Origin: CAZEPJ01 sp964514105
GTDB taxonomy: Bacteria; Desulfobacterota; Desulfocorpusculales; Desulfocorpusculum
Direction of reading: 5' to 3'
Assembly: GCA_964514105.1 (NCBI GenBank)
Contig: CAZEPJ010000007.1
Location: 22,731 to 86,730 of the forward strand
Length of the DNA: 64,000 nucleotides
This document shows positions 44,369-53,781 of this stretch, piece after piece. Numbering within the stretch: position 1 is the stretch's first letter; the number at the start of each line of letters is the position of its first letter. The translations under genes and the position numbers were made by a program. Under the pieces are notes generated by a model. The model saw nothing but the letters and a program-made list of their open reading frames with translations. It was not told where the DNA came from and searched no databases.

Positions 44369-45574
44369 ATGCCGAAGACGATCCAGGAGATCAACGAGAA
44401 GATCCGTAAGGGCAAGGCCGTGGTCTTCACGGCCGAGGAGATCATCGAGTTCGCCAAGCAGGAGGGGGCGAAGCAGGCCGCCCGGAAGGTGGACGTGGTC
44501 ACCACCGGGACCTTCGCCCCCATGTGTTCTTCCGCCGCGTACTTCAACATCGGCCACACCAAACCGAGGATCAAGTTGGGCGGCGGGCAGGTGACGCTCA
44601 ACGACGTCCCGGCCTACACCGGCCTTGCCGCCGTGGACATCCTGCTGGGGGCCACGGCCATTCCCGACGACGACCCGCGAAACAGCGTGTACCCAGGGGA
44701 ATTCCGGTACGGCGGCGGGCACGTGATCCATGACTTCCTGGCAGGAAAGGGGGTGCGCCTGGAGGCCCGGGCGTACGGAACGGACTGCTACCCCAAGAAA
44801 CGGCTGGCCATCTCCCTTCGGCTGGAGGAGTTGAACGAGGCCGTCTTGTTCAATCCGAGGAACGGGTACCAGAACTACAACGTGGCCGTGAACCTGTCCA
44901 AACGGGTGATCTACACGTACATGGGGACCCTGCGCCCGGACCTGGGCAACGCCAACTACTGCTGCGCGGGACAGCTCTCGCCGTTGATGAACGATCCGCT
45001 GTACCGGACCATTGGCGTGGGGACCCGCATCTTCCTGGGGGGCGGCATAGGGTACGTAGCCTGGCACGGCACCCAGCACAATCCGGGTGTGCCTCGGACC
45101 GAGGGGGGGATCCCCCGGGGCGGGGCGGGCACCCTGGCTGTCATGGGAGATCTCAAGCAGATGAAGGCCGAGTGGCTCCGCGGTGTCTCCTTCCTCGGAT
45201 ACGGGGCGAGCCTGGCCGTGGGGCTGGGCGTCCCCATCCCCATCTTGGACGAGGACATCCTGTCGCACACCCTGGTGACCGATGGGGACATCTGGGCCCC
45301 CATCGTGGATTACAGCGAGACCTACCCCAGCCGGGGGTCCGACGTGCTGGGCGCGGTGACCTATGCCCAGCTGCGCACGGGCAAGATCTCGTACAACGGC
45401 CGGGAGATCCCCACCGCGAGCCTCTCGAGCTATCTCAAGGCCCGGCAGGTGGCGACCCTGCTCAAGGAGTGGATCTCCCAGGGGAGTTTCCTCCTGAGCG
45501 AGGCCGTGGCGCCCATCCCCGGCCCGGACAGCGGGTACGCCTTCAAGCCGTGCAAGGAGAAGCCCGTTGGGTGA
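44369..45574 (+). CDS. DUF39 homocysteine biosynthesis protein
   Basis: A 401-residue member of the family that converts aspartate semialdehyde plus sulfide to homocysteine in methanogens and many anaerobes, bypassing acylhomoserine. The two conserved catalytic Cys are present: Cys53 (TGTFAPMCSSAAYFNIGH) and Cys140 (YGTDCYPKK). No CBS domains at the C-terminus. ATG at 44369 with GGGAGGAG upstream; an in-frame ATG at 44351 is less likely. The NIL-ferredoxin partner usually needed is not adjacent. Location beside cysK supports a sulfur-assimilation role. Confidence 0.9.
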   Translation: MPKTIQEINEKIRKGKAVVFTAEEIIEFAKQEGAKQAARKVDVVTTGTFAPMCSSAAYFNIGHTKPRIKLGGGQVTLNDVPAYTGLAAVDILLGATAIPDDDPRNSVYPGEFRYGGGHVIHDFLAGKGVRLEARAYGTDCYPKKRLAISLRLEELNEAVLFNPRNGYQNYNVAVNLSKRVIYTYMGTLRPDLGNANYCCAGQLSPLMNDPLYRTIGVGTRIFLGGGIGYVAWHGTQHNPGVPRTEGGIPRGGAGTLAVMGDLKQMKAEWLRGVSFLGYGASLAVGLGVPIPILDEDILSHTLVTDGDIWAPIVDYSETYPSRGSDVLGAVTYAQLRTGKISYNGREIPTASLSSYLKARQVATLLKEWISQGSFLLSEAVAPIPGPDSGYAFKPCKEKPVG

Positions 45575-45702
45575 TGGAGAGCGTGCCTCGGGGCGCCGAG
45601 GAGGTCACCTTGACCGCCCGGCGCCCTTTGCTTTTTCGGTGGACAGCGGCCGGCGGTTCATGTAGACAATGCGGAGCCGCGATGTCGTCGGAGGAGGAAG
45701 CC

Positions 45703-46839
45703 ATGGTAGCTGCCGATGTCTGGAAGCCGTTCGAGGAGGTCATGTCCGACCCTCTCCATTGGGCGGCGGCGTGGAGGGCGCGCAGCGGAAGGAAGGTGAT
45801 CGGCCACCTGTTGCCCGATGTGCCCGAGGAGGTCATTCATGCGGCGGGCGGACTCCCCCTGGCCCTGGAGGGTGCGGGGATCCCCATCTCTTATGCCCAG
45901 GCCGCCATCCCGGGATACACGTGCTCGCATGCCATGGGGCTCCTGGAGCTGGGGCTACGGGGGGCCCTGGACGGGGTGGACGCGATGGTGATCCCCTATG
46001 TGTGCGATACCACCCGAAACCTGTTCCACACATGGACCCATCGATTCCCGCAAGTGCCCAGCGAGTTCCTGAGGCTGCCCAAGAGACTTGAGCATTCCGG
46101 GGCCACCCGGTACTTGGAGGCCGAATTCCGCCGCCTGGCCCGCTGGGTGGGGGAAGTCACGGGCAAGGCCCCGGGCGAGGAGGACCTGGTCAGCAGCGCG
46201 GAGCTGTATAACCGAAGCCGTTGGCGGCTGCGGGAAGCCTACCGCCTGCACCGACAACGCCCCTCCATCTGGACCGCGGAGCGGGTGGGCCTGCTGCTGG
46301 CATCGTCCCTGAGGGTTCCTCGGGAGGAGCACATGGCATGGATGGATTCCCTCCCATGGGATATCGATCCCGTGGGCCGGGTCGATGGGAGGGTCCCGCT
46401 GTACGTGCGGGGAAAGGTGTGGGATCCGCCGGGTATCTTGGGTCTCCTGGATCAACTGGGGTTCCTGGTCGTGGGCGACGAGATGATCACGGGGTTGAGG
46501 TCGGTGGCGTGCGACGTGGCGACGGAGGGGGATCCCTTCCGCGCCCTGGCGAAAAGACTGGTCTGCGCCCCGCTCTATCCAGGGTATTATGTCGAGCCGG
46601 CCCACGTGGTGACCGGCTTCATGGGGCGGGTCCGGGGCAGCGGGGCCAAAGGGGTCCTCTTTCTCAACCCCAAGTTCTGCGAGGCCGCGGGTTTCGATCT
46701 GCCGGATCTGTCCCGGGCACTGGAGCAGGAGAGGATCCCGTCCCTGGTTCTGGAGACCTCGACCCGGGGGGGATCCCTGGGGCAGATCCGCGTGCGCCTG
46801 GAGGCCTTTCGCGAGATGCTGGGGGACGAACTGCCGTGA
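45703..46839 (+). CDS. 2-hydroxyacyl-CoA dehydratase / benzoyl-CoA reductase family subunit A
   Basis: A 378-residue member of the HgdAB/BcrBC superfamily, whose subunits bind [4Fe-4S] clusters and perform ATP-primed low-potential electron chemistry. Cys in GYTCSHAMG, IPYVCDTTRNL and RSVACDVATEGDP occupy typical positions; VIGHLLPDVPEEVIHAAGGLPLAL is the family N-terminal motif. ATG at 45703 chosen because CGGAGGAGGAAG precedes it; an ATG at 45682 is in frame. It pairs with the next gene. No activator ATPase (HgdC/BcrAD-like) is nearby. Substrate not predictable. Confidence 0.88.
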   Translation: MVAADVWKPFEEVMSDPLHWAAAWRARSGRKVIGHLLPDVPEEVIHAAGGLPLALEGAGIPISYAQAAIPGYTCSHAMGLLELGLRGALDGVDAMVIPYVCDTTRNLFHTWTHRFPQVPSEFLRLPKRLEHSGATRYLEAEFRRLARWVGEVTGKAPGEEDLVSSAELYNRSRWRLREAYRLHRQRPSIWTAERVGLLLASSLRVPREEHMAWMDSLPWDIDPVGRVDGRVPLYVRGKVWDPPGILGLLDQLGFLVVGDEMITGLRSVACDVATEGDPFRALAKRLVCAPLYPGYYVEPAHVVTGFMGRVRGSGAKGVLFLNPKFCEAAGFDLPDLSRALEQERIPSLVLETSTRGGSLGQIRVRLEAFREMLGDELP

Positions 46840-46929
46840 GGACAAGTCCGTCCTGGGTCATCCCGCGTCCGTGAGAGGGCGGGGTTGCAGGCGGACCGAT
46901 CGGGGGAGAAACGGGAAGGAGCGGATTCC

Positions 46930-48135
46930 ATGAACCCCATTCAGACGCTCAGACAGCTCAAGCAGATCAACGTGGACTATTACACGGCAGCCCATACGGC
47001 GAAACAGAACGGGAAGTTCATCGCATACGTGAACGCCTTTACCCCCGTTGAATTGCTGTACGCCATGGACTTCATCCCCATATACCCGGAGAACCATGCT
47101 GCCATCCTGGGAGCGCGGAAGATATCCGAGGAGGTTTCTCCCGCCGCCGAGAAGCTGGGCTACTCCTTGGACCTTTGCTCCTATGCGCGTTGCGATGTGG
47201 GCTCGATCCTGACGGGAAAAAGCCCGACATTCGGCCTCCCCAAGCCGGACCTCATCGTCGAGTCCAACAGCCAGTGCGGGACCATCACCAAGTGGTTCGA
47301 GGTGTTGAGCCGCATGTACCATGCCCCCATGTTCCTCATCGACGTGCCCCACTCGGGCAACGGGGAGAGGGACGCCTCCGCGGAGGCCTATGTCCGGGGG
47401 CAGCTGGAGGAGTTGGTGGAGGTGGTGGAGAGGATCTCGGGGCGGAAACTGCAGGAGGATCGATTGAGGCAGACCATTCGCCTCTCCCAGGAGGCCTCCC
47501 AGCTCTGGACCCGGGTCCTGACGGCGGGAAGCGGACGGCCTTCGCCCATCAGCGTGTTCGACCAGTTCATCGCCATGGCCCCCATCGTGGCCCAGCGGGG
47601 GACCCGGGTGGCCGTCGATTTCTACAAGGCCCTCCTGGACGAGCTGGAGGACCGGTTGTCGCGAGGGGTCGGGGCCGTGACCCAAGAGCGGTATCGCCTG
47701 TTCTGGGACAACCTGCCCATATGGCCCGAGCTGAGGCGCCTGTCTCAGTTCCTGGACGACCGGGGGGCCTGCCTGGTGACGTCCCTGTACACGTGGGCCT
47801 GGGCCACCCTGGCAGTGGGCGAGGAGGACCCGCTGGGGGATTGGGTCAACCAGTACCTGTACACGGCCAACCTCCATCTGGAGCGCCGCATCGACACGTA
47901 TGTGGAGTACGCCAGACAGTACGGCCTCGACGGGTTCCTTTACCATTCCAACCGGAGCTGCAAGATGGTGTCCCAGGACATCCCGGAACTCCGCCAGGCC
48001 GTGACCGAACGGTGCGGTGTGCCGGGGGTCATCCTGGAGGCGGACCACAACGATCCCCGCCTGTATGCGGTGGAAACCCTGGAAAGCCAGATCCAGACGT
48101 TTTTGGACCTCATTGAATCGCGCAGAAAGACGTGA
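46930..48135 (+). CDS. 2-hydroxyacyl-CoA dehydratase / benzoyl-CoA reductase family subunit B
   Basis: A 401-residue partner subunit. Motifs: FIAYVNAFTPVELLYAMDFIPIYPENHAA, LCSYARCDVGSIL with two Cys, IVESNSQCGTITKWFE, FLYHSNRSCKMVSQDIPELR and VILEADHNDPRLY, the last two diagnostic of the subunit carrying substrate-side clusters. AAGGAG nine bases before ATG 46930. Follows subunit A after 90 bases; together they form the catalytic heterodimer. Confidence 0.9.
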   Translation: MNPIQTLRQLKQINVDYYTAAHTAKQNGKFIAYVNAFTPVELLYAMDFIPIYPENHAAILGARKISEEVSPAAEKLGYSLDLCSYARCDVGSILTGKSPTFGLPKPDLIVESNSQCGTITKWFEVLSRMYHAPMFLIDVPHSGNGERDASAEAYVRGQLEELVEVVERISGRKLQEDRLRQTIRLSQEASQLWTRVLTAGSGRPSPISVFDQFIAMAPIVAQRGTRVAVDFYKALLDELEDRLSRGVGAVTQERYRLFWDNLPIWPELRRLSQFLDDRGACLVTSLYTWAWATLAVGEEDPLGDWVNQYLYTANLHLERRIDTYVEYARQYGLDGFLYHSNRSCKMVSQDIPELRQAVTERCGVPGVILEADHNDPRLYAVETLESQIQTFLDLIESRRKT

Positions 48136-48165
48136 CAAATCGGGCTTCCTGGGAAAAACGAACCA

Positions 48166-48195
48166 CCCGGGCCCTGCTTCCAGCCAGGGCCCGGG
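48166..48195. terminator. GC-rich hairpin after dehydratase genes
   Basis: Perfect 11-bp stem CCCGGGCCCTG with CAGGGCCCGGG, 8-base loop. No T run follows on the plus strand; on the minus strand a T5 run lies a few bases beyond the stem. Confidence 0.45.
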
Positions 48196-48300
48196 GCTGG
48201 AAAACGACTCGCCGACTGGTATTTGCACGATGCCGGATGCAAACGCGCACTGTTTGCGAGTTGCCTGGATCCTGTCGTTTCCGTTTGCATGGAGGGCAGG

Positions 48301-48981
48301 GTGCGTGTAGAGAACCTCATTTTGGCCCGGCAGGTGGCGAGCAAAGGCAGGATCCCCCACGACCCGGGCACGCCAGGGGATCTCGGTGCGCGCTGGAGAC
48401 GGCTCCGGACGGGCCTCTCCAGTGCCCCTGCCCCATGGGAGGCGAAAGGCCCTTTCCTGGGCGAGATGGACGTGACGATCCGGTCACTGGCCGCCAACAT
48501 CCTGAAATACGGCGGGGTGGCCTCGGTTGTTGCGAGATTCGGCCATATCCAAGGGCATTTGGGTTCATCCCTCCGAAGCGAGATCGAGGGACTCCTTCTC
48601 GCCTTGCACGACCAGTACGTTGTGGGCCGGAATTGGGAGCTGCGCCGCGGTATGGGGGAGGCCCTTGGCCGTGCGCGCCCCATAGAGGGGCGTGGCGTGG
48701 CGGGCTGCCGCCAGTGCGGGGCGTGCTGCGCGGGCGATGCCCGCGGCCCCATCAGCACGAGCCCGGCGGACATCCGGCTCTGGGAAAGCCTGGGGAGGGA
48801 CGATCTCCTTTACTATACCCTTCCGGGTTCGGCCACTGCGCCAGCCCGTGCGGCGTCCCTGGATTTCCTGGCCTGCCCTTTCCTCCGTTTCGCCGAATCG
48901 CGCCAAGGGGTCTGCCTCGTTCATCCAGTCAAACCCCTCATCTGCCGGGAGTTCGGCTGCGAAGCTCCCTCCTCGGGGTGA
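48301..48981 (+). CDS. YkgJ-type cysteine-cluster protein
   Basis: A 226-residue soluble protein. The C-terminal half has the YkgJ/CxxCxxCC metal-binding pattern CRQCGACCAG, CPFLR, C in QGVCLVHPVKPLICREFGC, thought to hold zinc or an iron-sulfur cluster. The N-terminal half (about 1-120) is unrecognised, partly helical. Start set at GTG 48301 with GGAGGGCAGG just upstream; ATG 48289 is also in frame. Upstream lies an inverted repeat GCAAAC-N7-GTTTGC (48239-48257) that may be an operator. Function unknown. Confidence 0.78.
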   Translation: MRVENLILARQVASKGRIPHDPGTPGDLGARWRRLRTGLSSAPAPWEAKGPFLGEMDVTIRSLAANILKYGGVASVVARFGHIQGHLGSSLRSEIEGLLLALHDQYVVGRNWELRRGMGEALGRARPIEGRGVAGCRQCGACCAGDARGPISTSPADIRLWESLGRDDLLYYTLPGSATAPARAASLDFLACPFLRFAESRQGVCLVHPVKPLICREFGCEAPSSG

Positions 48982-49059
48982 GGTTGCCCGGCGCCCCGTT
49001 CACGAGCCTGTACGTGCAAGGCAGTCCTTGGATGGTCCTGCAAGTGCCGGTCCGCGTTC

Positions 49060-52000
49060 TCACCGGATCAAACCGACGGCCAGGTTGTTGGTCTCGTTGG
49101 ACTCCGCAACATTGTTGTCCGGGTCGATCACCGCGATAACGTAACTCGGCTGTGGGCCGGTCCGGCGCGGAGGCGTTGCAAACACGAACAGCTTGGCCGA
49201 AGCCCCTGGTTTCAGCGCCGGGACCCTGAGGGTCTGCACCAATGTGTCCCCTGTGTTGTACTGGTCGTCCTGTGAGAGATACACCCTGGCCCTGGTGGTC
49301 GGAGAGGCCGTAAGGCCTGTATTGGGCACGACCAGCCATCCTATCAGGAAGAACTTGGATTTGGCCGGTTGCCAGAAAAGCATGGTCCATGAGCCCGACA
49401 GGTCCGGAAGGTTCGGGGGCGCCTGAACGGCAGTGGACTGAGAGGTCGCGTTGTTGGCCGGGTTGGGGTCGCTGGTCGTGCAGGCGACCGAGGCCGTGTT
49501 GGTGATGGTGCCAGCCGCGCCGGGCGCTGTGACCTGAATGATGGCCGTGACCGAGGCGCCGTTGGCCATGTCGCCGATGGCGCAGGTCACAATTCCCCCG
49601 GCCTCGCTGCATGTTCCCTGGGTCGAGTTTGCGGACGAGAAGATGGTCCCCGCCGGGAGGGTGTCCGTGAGGGTCACGCCGATGGCGGGCCCGGGCCCGC
49701 TGTTGGTGACGACGAGCGTGTAGGACAAGGGCTGGCCCGTGGTCACAGGGTCGGGCGAGTCCGTCTTGGTCAAGGACAGATCCGAATCCAGCCGCACGAA
49801 GTGGGCCGTCACGTTCCGGGCAGCGCTCATGGTCACCGTGGCGGGATTGTCGCTTCCGGTCAGGTCCCCGCTCCAGTGGTCGAACCGCCAGTCCGGGGCG
49901 GCGCTGGCCGTGAGCGCGACGGGCGTCCCCTCCGGATAGCTTTCGGAGCAGTCCCCCGGGCAATCGATGCCGTCCGCTGTCACGGAACCCGATCCCATGG
50001 TGCTGACCGTGAGGGTCCCCAGGACCACCCCTGTGCGCGTGGCATAGTACAGGTCCCCCAGGAGATGGCGCCGGTAGCTTGCTTGGGGCCTCCCGGAGCC
50101 GTCCACGGCGATGTCACCCGCCACGTGCGACCACGCCGCATAGGCATCCGGGTCCACGTCCTCCACGGTCCAGGCCCCTGGGCTTCCGGTGATGTATTTC
50201 AGTGGATACTCGTACGCGGGGGTGGGGCAGTCGTGCATGAGGATGTGGAGCCCGCCCCCCGAATCCACGGCAATGGAAGAGGGCCTCCCGCCCAGGGGCA
50301 GGTCGTGGAAGGTCCAGGCGCCGAATCCCCCGGTTGCGTATTTCGGGCCCGCGTCCGTGGAATAGACCACGTGGAGGACCCCGGTTGAATGCAAGGCCAT
50401 CCAGGGATCCGGCCAGGAGTTCACGTCGCTCGCCAGGGTCTCGATGTCCCACAAGCCTCCGGGCGGCTTCACGGCGTGCTTGACGGTCCCCGGGGGGAGC
50501 ACCCCGTCGAAGTACACGATATGGATCTGGCCTGCCGAGGTCACGGCGATGGTGCTGTGGTATCCCCCGTATTCGACCGAGTTGTCCACGGTCTCGATGG
50601 TCCACGCGCCCAAGGCGTCTCGCACCGCGTGTTTCAGCCCGGCCTGGGAGTTGTAGCTGATGTGGACCAGATCCGCCGAGTCCACGGCGATGTCGCTGTC
50701 CCCTCCGACCCAATCCGACTCTACGGTTTCGATGGTCCATGCGCCCGGGGCCCCGAAGGCGTGCATCAAGTAGTAGTTCCCTCCTCCCGGGTAGCTGATG
50801 TGCGGGGTGTTGGCCGAATCCACGGCAATGGAGGTGCGGTTGCTCCCCACTCCTCCCGCATCCACCGTGTCCAGGATCCAGACGCCGGTGGCGTTGGTGG
50901 CGTACCGGAGGTCCGCTCCCGTGATATCGAAGTGGGAGATGTGGGATTTGCCGTTTCCATCCAGGGCGATGGAGCTGTACAGCCCCACATCGCGAGTGTA
51001 ATCCACGGACTCGATGGGGCTCCAGGAACCCCCCAAAGGCTTGGCCGTGTACCGCAAGTCGAAATCGCTGTCGTACGCCCAGTCGTGATAGACGACATGC
51101 CCTGTCCCCACCCCATCCACGGCCAGGGCCATGTGCTTTGCGTTACGAGGAGTGGAGGCGTCCGCGAACTCCGTGGACCAGCCTCCGGCAGGGGCGCGGA
51201 TGGCGCACTTGACCTGGGTATTCGGATTCTCGAAATAGCCATAGACGATGCGCACTTCCACGCCTCCGCCCGCTGGCTCCCAGATGGCCAGCGCGGGCAG
51301 CGTTTGTCTGATGCCGCTGAAAGGGCCGGGGTCAGAGTCCGCTGTCTCGATGCTCCACAAGGTCTCCCCCACGGCCCGGGTGGCGTACTTCAGGTCTCCG
51401 TAGTCCAGTTTCGTGACATACCCGATGTGGACCCTTCCCGATGAGTCCACGGCTATGGTGGGCGATATGGGCTTGGCCGTGTCATCCACGATCTCCGTGG
51501 ACCACGCACCGCCATCTCGCTTGGCGTATCGCAAGGAGGATGGCCCGGTGGTGTAACTGTTCGTGGCGTAGACCATGTGGACGCTCACCGTGCCGGGGAC
51601 GGGCTCGAACACGGCCAGGTCCGCACAGCCCTGGAACTGACTGGAGTCCAGCTCCACGTCCTCCGTGGACCACGCGCCAAGGCCTCCCCTCATGTACTGG
51701 GCGCCGACAGAACGCGAGACAAAACCGATGTGCACGGTACCCGAGGAGTCCACGGCGACGGAGGGCTGCCAGACGTCATGATCGACTAGGGTCTCGATGT
51801 CCCAGGCCCCCGCATTGCCCCGGGCGTACTTGACTTTGTTCAGTCCGACGTACACGACGTGGACCACTCCGGACCCATCGATGGCGATGGCCGGAGTTGC
51901 CCCCACGCCAGGTGCGTCGTCGATGGTCTCCACGTGCCAGCCTGCGGCGTTCCGGTACGCGTAATACAGATGGTCTCCTCCATACGCCACGTGGGGCCGA

Positions 52001-52173
52001 TTGGAGCTGTCCACAGCAATGGTTCCCTGCAGCCAGCCACCGTCACCGAAATTCTTCGGAGCGTCGACTTCCTCGACGGCCCACTGGGCATTCGCCGGGC
52101 AGACCGCAAGATGCACGCCCAGGATCCCCGCCAGAATCACCCCACCGATCATGCACAGCGGATATCTTCGCAT
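49060..52173 (-). CDS. Secreted multi-repeat beta-propeller protein with DUF11 and CARDB-like domains
   Basis: A 1037-residue exported protein. Signal peptide (MRRYPLCMIGGVILAGILGV, cleavage near ANA-QW). Residues about 35-760 hold 14 repeats of roughly 50 residues with core I-A-V-D-S-S-G-x-x-H-I-x-Y and AWxxETVD, enough for two seven-bladed propellers. Then a bacterial surface repeat (about 770-840, FDHWSGDLTGSDNPATVTM), a DUF11 domain (about 845-960, LTKTDSPDPVTTGQPLSYTL) and a CARDB-like Ig module ending in EVN-type AESNETNNLAV. No cell-wall anchor is evident. GGAGG precedes the ATG at 52173. A sigma54 promoter lies just upstream, and the neighbouring operon encodes an NtrC-type activator. 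Likely surface or extracellular binding/adhesion; activity unknown. Confidence 0.9.
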   Translation of the reverse strand: MRRYPLCMIGGVILAGILGVHLAVCPANAQWAVEEVDAPKNFGDGGWLQGTIAVDSSNRPHVAYGGDHLYYAYRNAAGWHVETIDDAPGVGATPAIAIDGSGVVHVVYVGLNKVKYARGNAGAWDIETLVDHDVWQPSVAVDSSGTVHIGFVSRSVGAQYMRGGLGAWSTEDVELDSSQFQGCADLAVFEPVPGTVSVHMVYATNSYTTGPSSLRYAKRDGGAWSTEIVDDTAKPISPTIAVDSSGRVHIGYVTKLDYGDLKYATRAVGETLWSIETADSDPGPFSGIRQTLPALAIWEPAGGGVEVRIVYGYFENPNTQVKCAIRAPAGGWSTEFADASTPRNAKHMALAVDGVGTGHVVYHDWAYDSDFDLRYTAKPLGGSWSPIESVDYTRDVGLYSSIALDGNGKSHISHFDITGADLRYATNATGVWILDTVDAGGVGSNRTSIAVDSANTPHISYPGGGNYYLMHAFGAPGAWTIETVESDWVGGDSDIAVDSADLVHISYNSQAGLKHAVRDALGAWTIETVDNSVEYGGYHSTIAVTSAGQIHIVYFDGVLPPGTVKHAVKPPGGLWDIETLASDVNSWPDPWMALHSTGVLHVVYSTDAGPKYATGGFGAWTFHDLPLGGRPSSIAVDSGGGLHILMHDCPTPAYEYPLKYITGSPGAWTVEDVDPDAYAAWSHVAGDIAVDGSGRPQASYRRHLLGDLYYATRTGVVLGTLTVSTMGSGSVTADGIDCPGDCSESYPEGTPVALTASAAPDWRFDHWSGDLTGSDNPATVTMSAARNVTAHFVRLDSDLSLTKTDSPDPVTTGQPLSYTLVVTNSGPGPAIGVTLTDTLPAGTIFSSANSTQGTCSEAGGIVTCAIGDMANGASVTAIIQVTAPGAAGTITNTASVACTTSDPNPANNATSQSTAVQAPPNLPDLSGSWTMLFWQPAKSKFFLIGWLVVPNTGLTASPTTRARVYLSQDDQYNTGDTLVQTLRVPALKPGASAKLFVFATPPRRTGPQPSYVIAVIDPDNNVAESNETNNLAVGLIR

Positions 52174-52210
52174 GGTCGATTCCTCCTTTTTTCGGCATGG
52201 CCGGGGGAAA

Positions 52211-52226
52211 AGCAACCCTCATGCCA
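52211..52226 (-). promoter_or_regulatory. Sigma54 promoter for the propeller protein gene
   Basis: Minus strand TGGCAT-N5-TTGCT is a full match to the -24/-12 consensus. Predicted start near 52200 leaves a short leader of about 27 bases containing the ribosome site. It sits between the propeller gene and the sigma54-activator gene. Confidence 0.75.
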
Positions 52227-52410
52227 CCCCGTGGAGGGCGGGGAGGGGGTGCGGGCGAACCGGCGCATCCCCCCGTGGAGCTTGTGGGAATCGCTTCAAG
52301 GACATATCTGAAAGGGGGGCAGGATTTCCGCGGGACCCCATCCGAAGGATCGGGGAACGGCTCCATTCGACCGCTTCGATCACCGGGGCGGTTGATATGA
52401 ACCGATCCTC

Positions 52411-53781
52411 TCAGATTCCGTGGAGCATCATTCGGTAGCGCAGGTGGCTTCGGCTGATGCCGAGGAGGCGGGCGGCCTGGCTCTTGTTTCCCCCGCAGGA
52501 CTGAAGGGCGCGCTGGATGAGCTCCCGCTCGGCCTGGGCCAGCGTGGGAAGGGAGGCCGCATCCACGCAGCCCAACTGGGGCTGCTGCTGATCGCACTCC
52601 ATCTCCCCCCAAAACACCGGATGGGAGGAGAGTGCCTCCAGACCGATGACCCCCTCTCGACTCATGAGGGACGCGGACCGAAGGACGTTCATCAGCTCCC
52701 GAACGTTCCCGGGCCAGTGGTAGTCCTTGAGGAACGCCAGTGCCCTGGGCTCCAGGGCCGGGGGCAGGCCCCCCGATTGGGCCGCGAAGAGCCTGAGGTA
52801 GTGTTCTGCCAGCAGCGGGATGTCGTCACGACGCTCCCTCAGGGCCGGCACGTGAATGGGAAAGGACATGAGGCGATGGTACAGGTCCTCCCGGAACCGT
52901 CCCTCCCTGGCCCACTGATCCAGGGGACGATTGCTCGAAGCCAGGATGCGGCAGTTCACCTCCACGGTGCGCGCGCCCCCCAGGGGATAAAACCGCTTCT
53001 CCTCGATGGCCTGGAGGATCTTGGGCTGGAGGGCCGCCTCCAGCTCCCCGATCTCGTCCAGAAGAAGGGTCCCCCCCTGGGCCAACTGGAACTTTCCCTT
53101 CTGGCGCGACGCGGCGCCGGAAAAAGCACCCTTCTCGTACCCGAACAGCTCGCTCTCCAGCAGGGCCGCCGGGATGGCCGCGCAATTCACCTTCACGAAG
53201 GGTCCGTCCCTCTGCGGGCTGAGACCGTGGATCATCCGCGCCAGCAGGTCCTTGCCCGTGCCGGTCTCCCCCAGGAGGAGCACGGTCAGGTCCGTGGGCG
53301 CCACCTTCCGAAGCCGGTCCAGCAGGACCTTGACCGGCGGGGATTGACCCAGGAACACCGGCTCGCCGAGGCTCTCCCTGAGGAGCTGTCTCAGGTCCCG
53401 GTTCTCCTCGGCCAGGGCCCGGACCTTCAGGGCGTTTCGCACCGTGGCCAGGAGGGTCTCCTCCTGAAAGGGCTTGGTGATGTAATCCAGGGCGCCATCG
53501 CGGATCATCTGCACCGCGGACTCGATGGTCCCGAAGGCCGTCATCACGATGAAAGGGACCTCCGGAGCCACCAGGTTTCGCTGCCGCAAGAGGTCCGCGC
53601 CGTTGTGCCGGGGCATGCGCAGATCCGAGATGACGAGGTCGAAATCCCCGGATTCCATGAGTCTGGTGGCCTGATCGCTCTCCGTGGTGGAGACCACGTC
53701 GTACCCCCCGGTGCGGAGCATGATCTCCAGGATGCGGCAGTACCTGGGCTCGTCGTCGACCACGAGAATGCGCGGGGTCAT
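52411..53781 (-). CDS. NtrC-family sigma54-dependent response regulator
   Basis: A 456-residue activator: receiver with Asp53 (DLVISDLRMPRHNG) and Lys in YITKPFQEE; AAA+ domain with Walker A GETGTGKD, Walker B GGTLLLDEIGEL, and LRERRDDIPLLAEHY; C-terminal Fis-type helix-turn-helix NKSQAARLLGISRSHLRYRM. The sigma54-contact loop reads GAFSGA in place of GAFTGA. ATG at 53781 overlaps the kinase stop by 4 bases. Its most obvious target is the sigma54 promoter 200 bases downstream of its own gene. Confidence 0.95.
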   Translation of the reverse strand: MTPRILVVDDEPRYCRILEIMLRTGGYDVVSTTESDQATRLMESGDFDLVISDLRMPRHNGADLLRQRNLVAPEVPFIVMTAFGTIESAVQMIRDGALDYITKPFQEETLLATVRNALKVRALAEENRDLRQLLRESLGEPVFLGQSPPVKVLLDRLRKVAPTDLTVLLLGETGTGKDLLARMIHGLSPQRDGPFVKVNCAAIPAALLESELFGYEKGAFSGAASRQKGKFQLAQGGTLLLDEIGELEAALQPKILQAIEEKRFYPLGGARTVEVNCRILASSNRPLDQWAREGRFREDLYHRLMSFPIHVPALRERRDDIPLLAEHYLRLFAAQSGGLPPALEPRALAFLKDYHWPGNVRELMNVLRSASLMSREGVIGLEALSSHPVFWGEMECDQQQPQLGCVDAASLPTLAQAERELIQRALQSCGGNKSQAARLLGISRSHLRYRMMLHGI

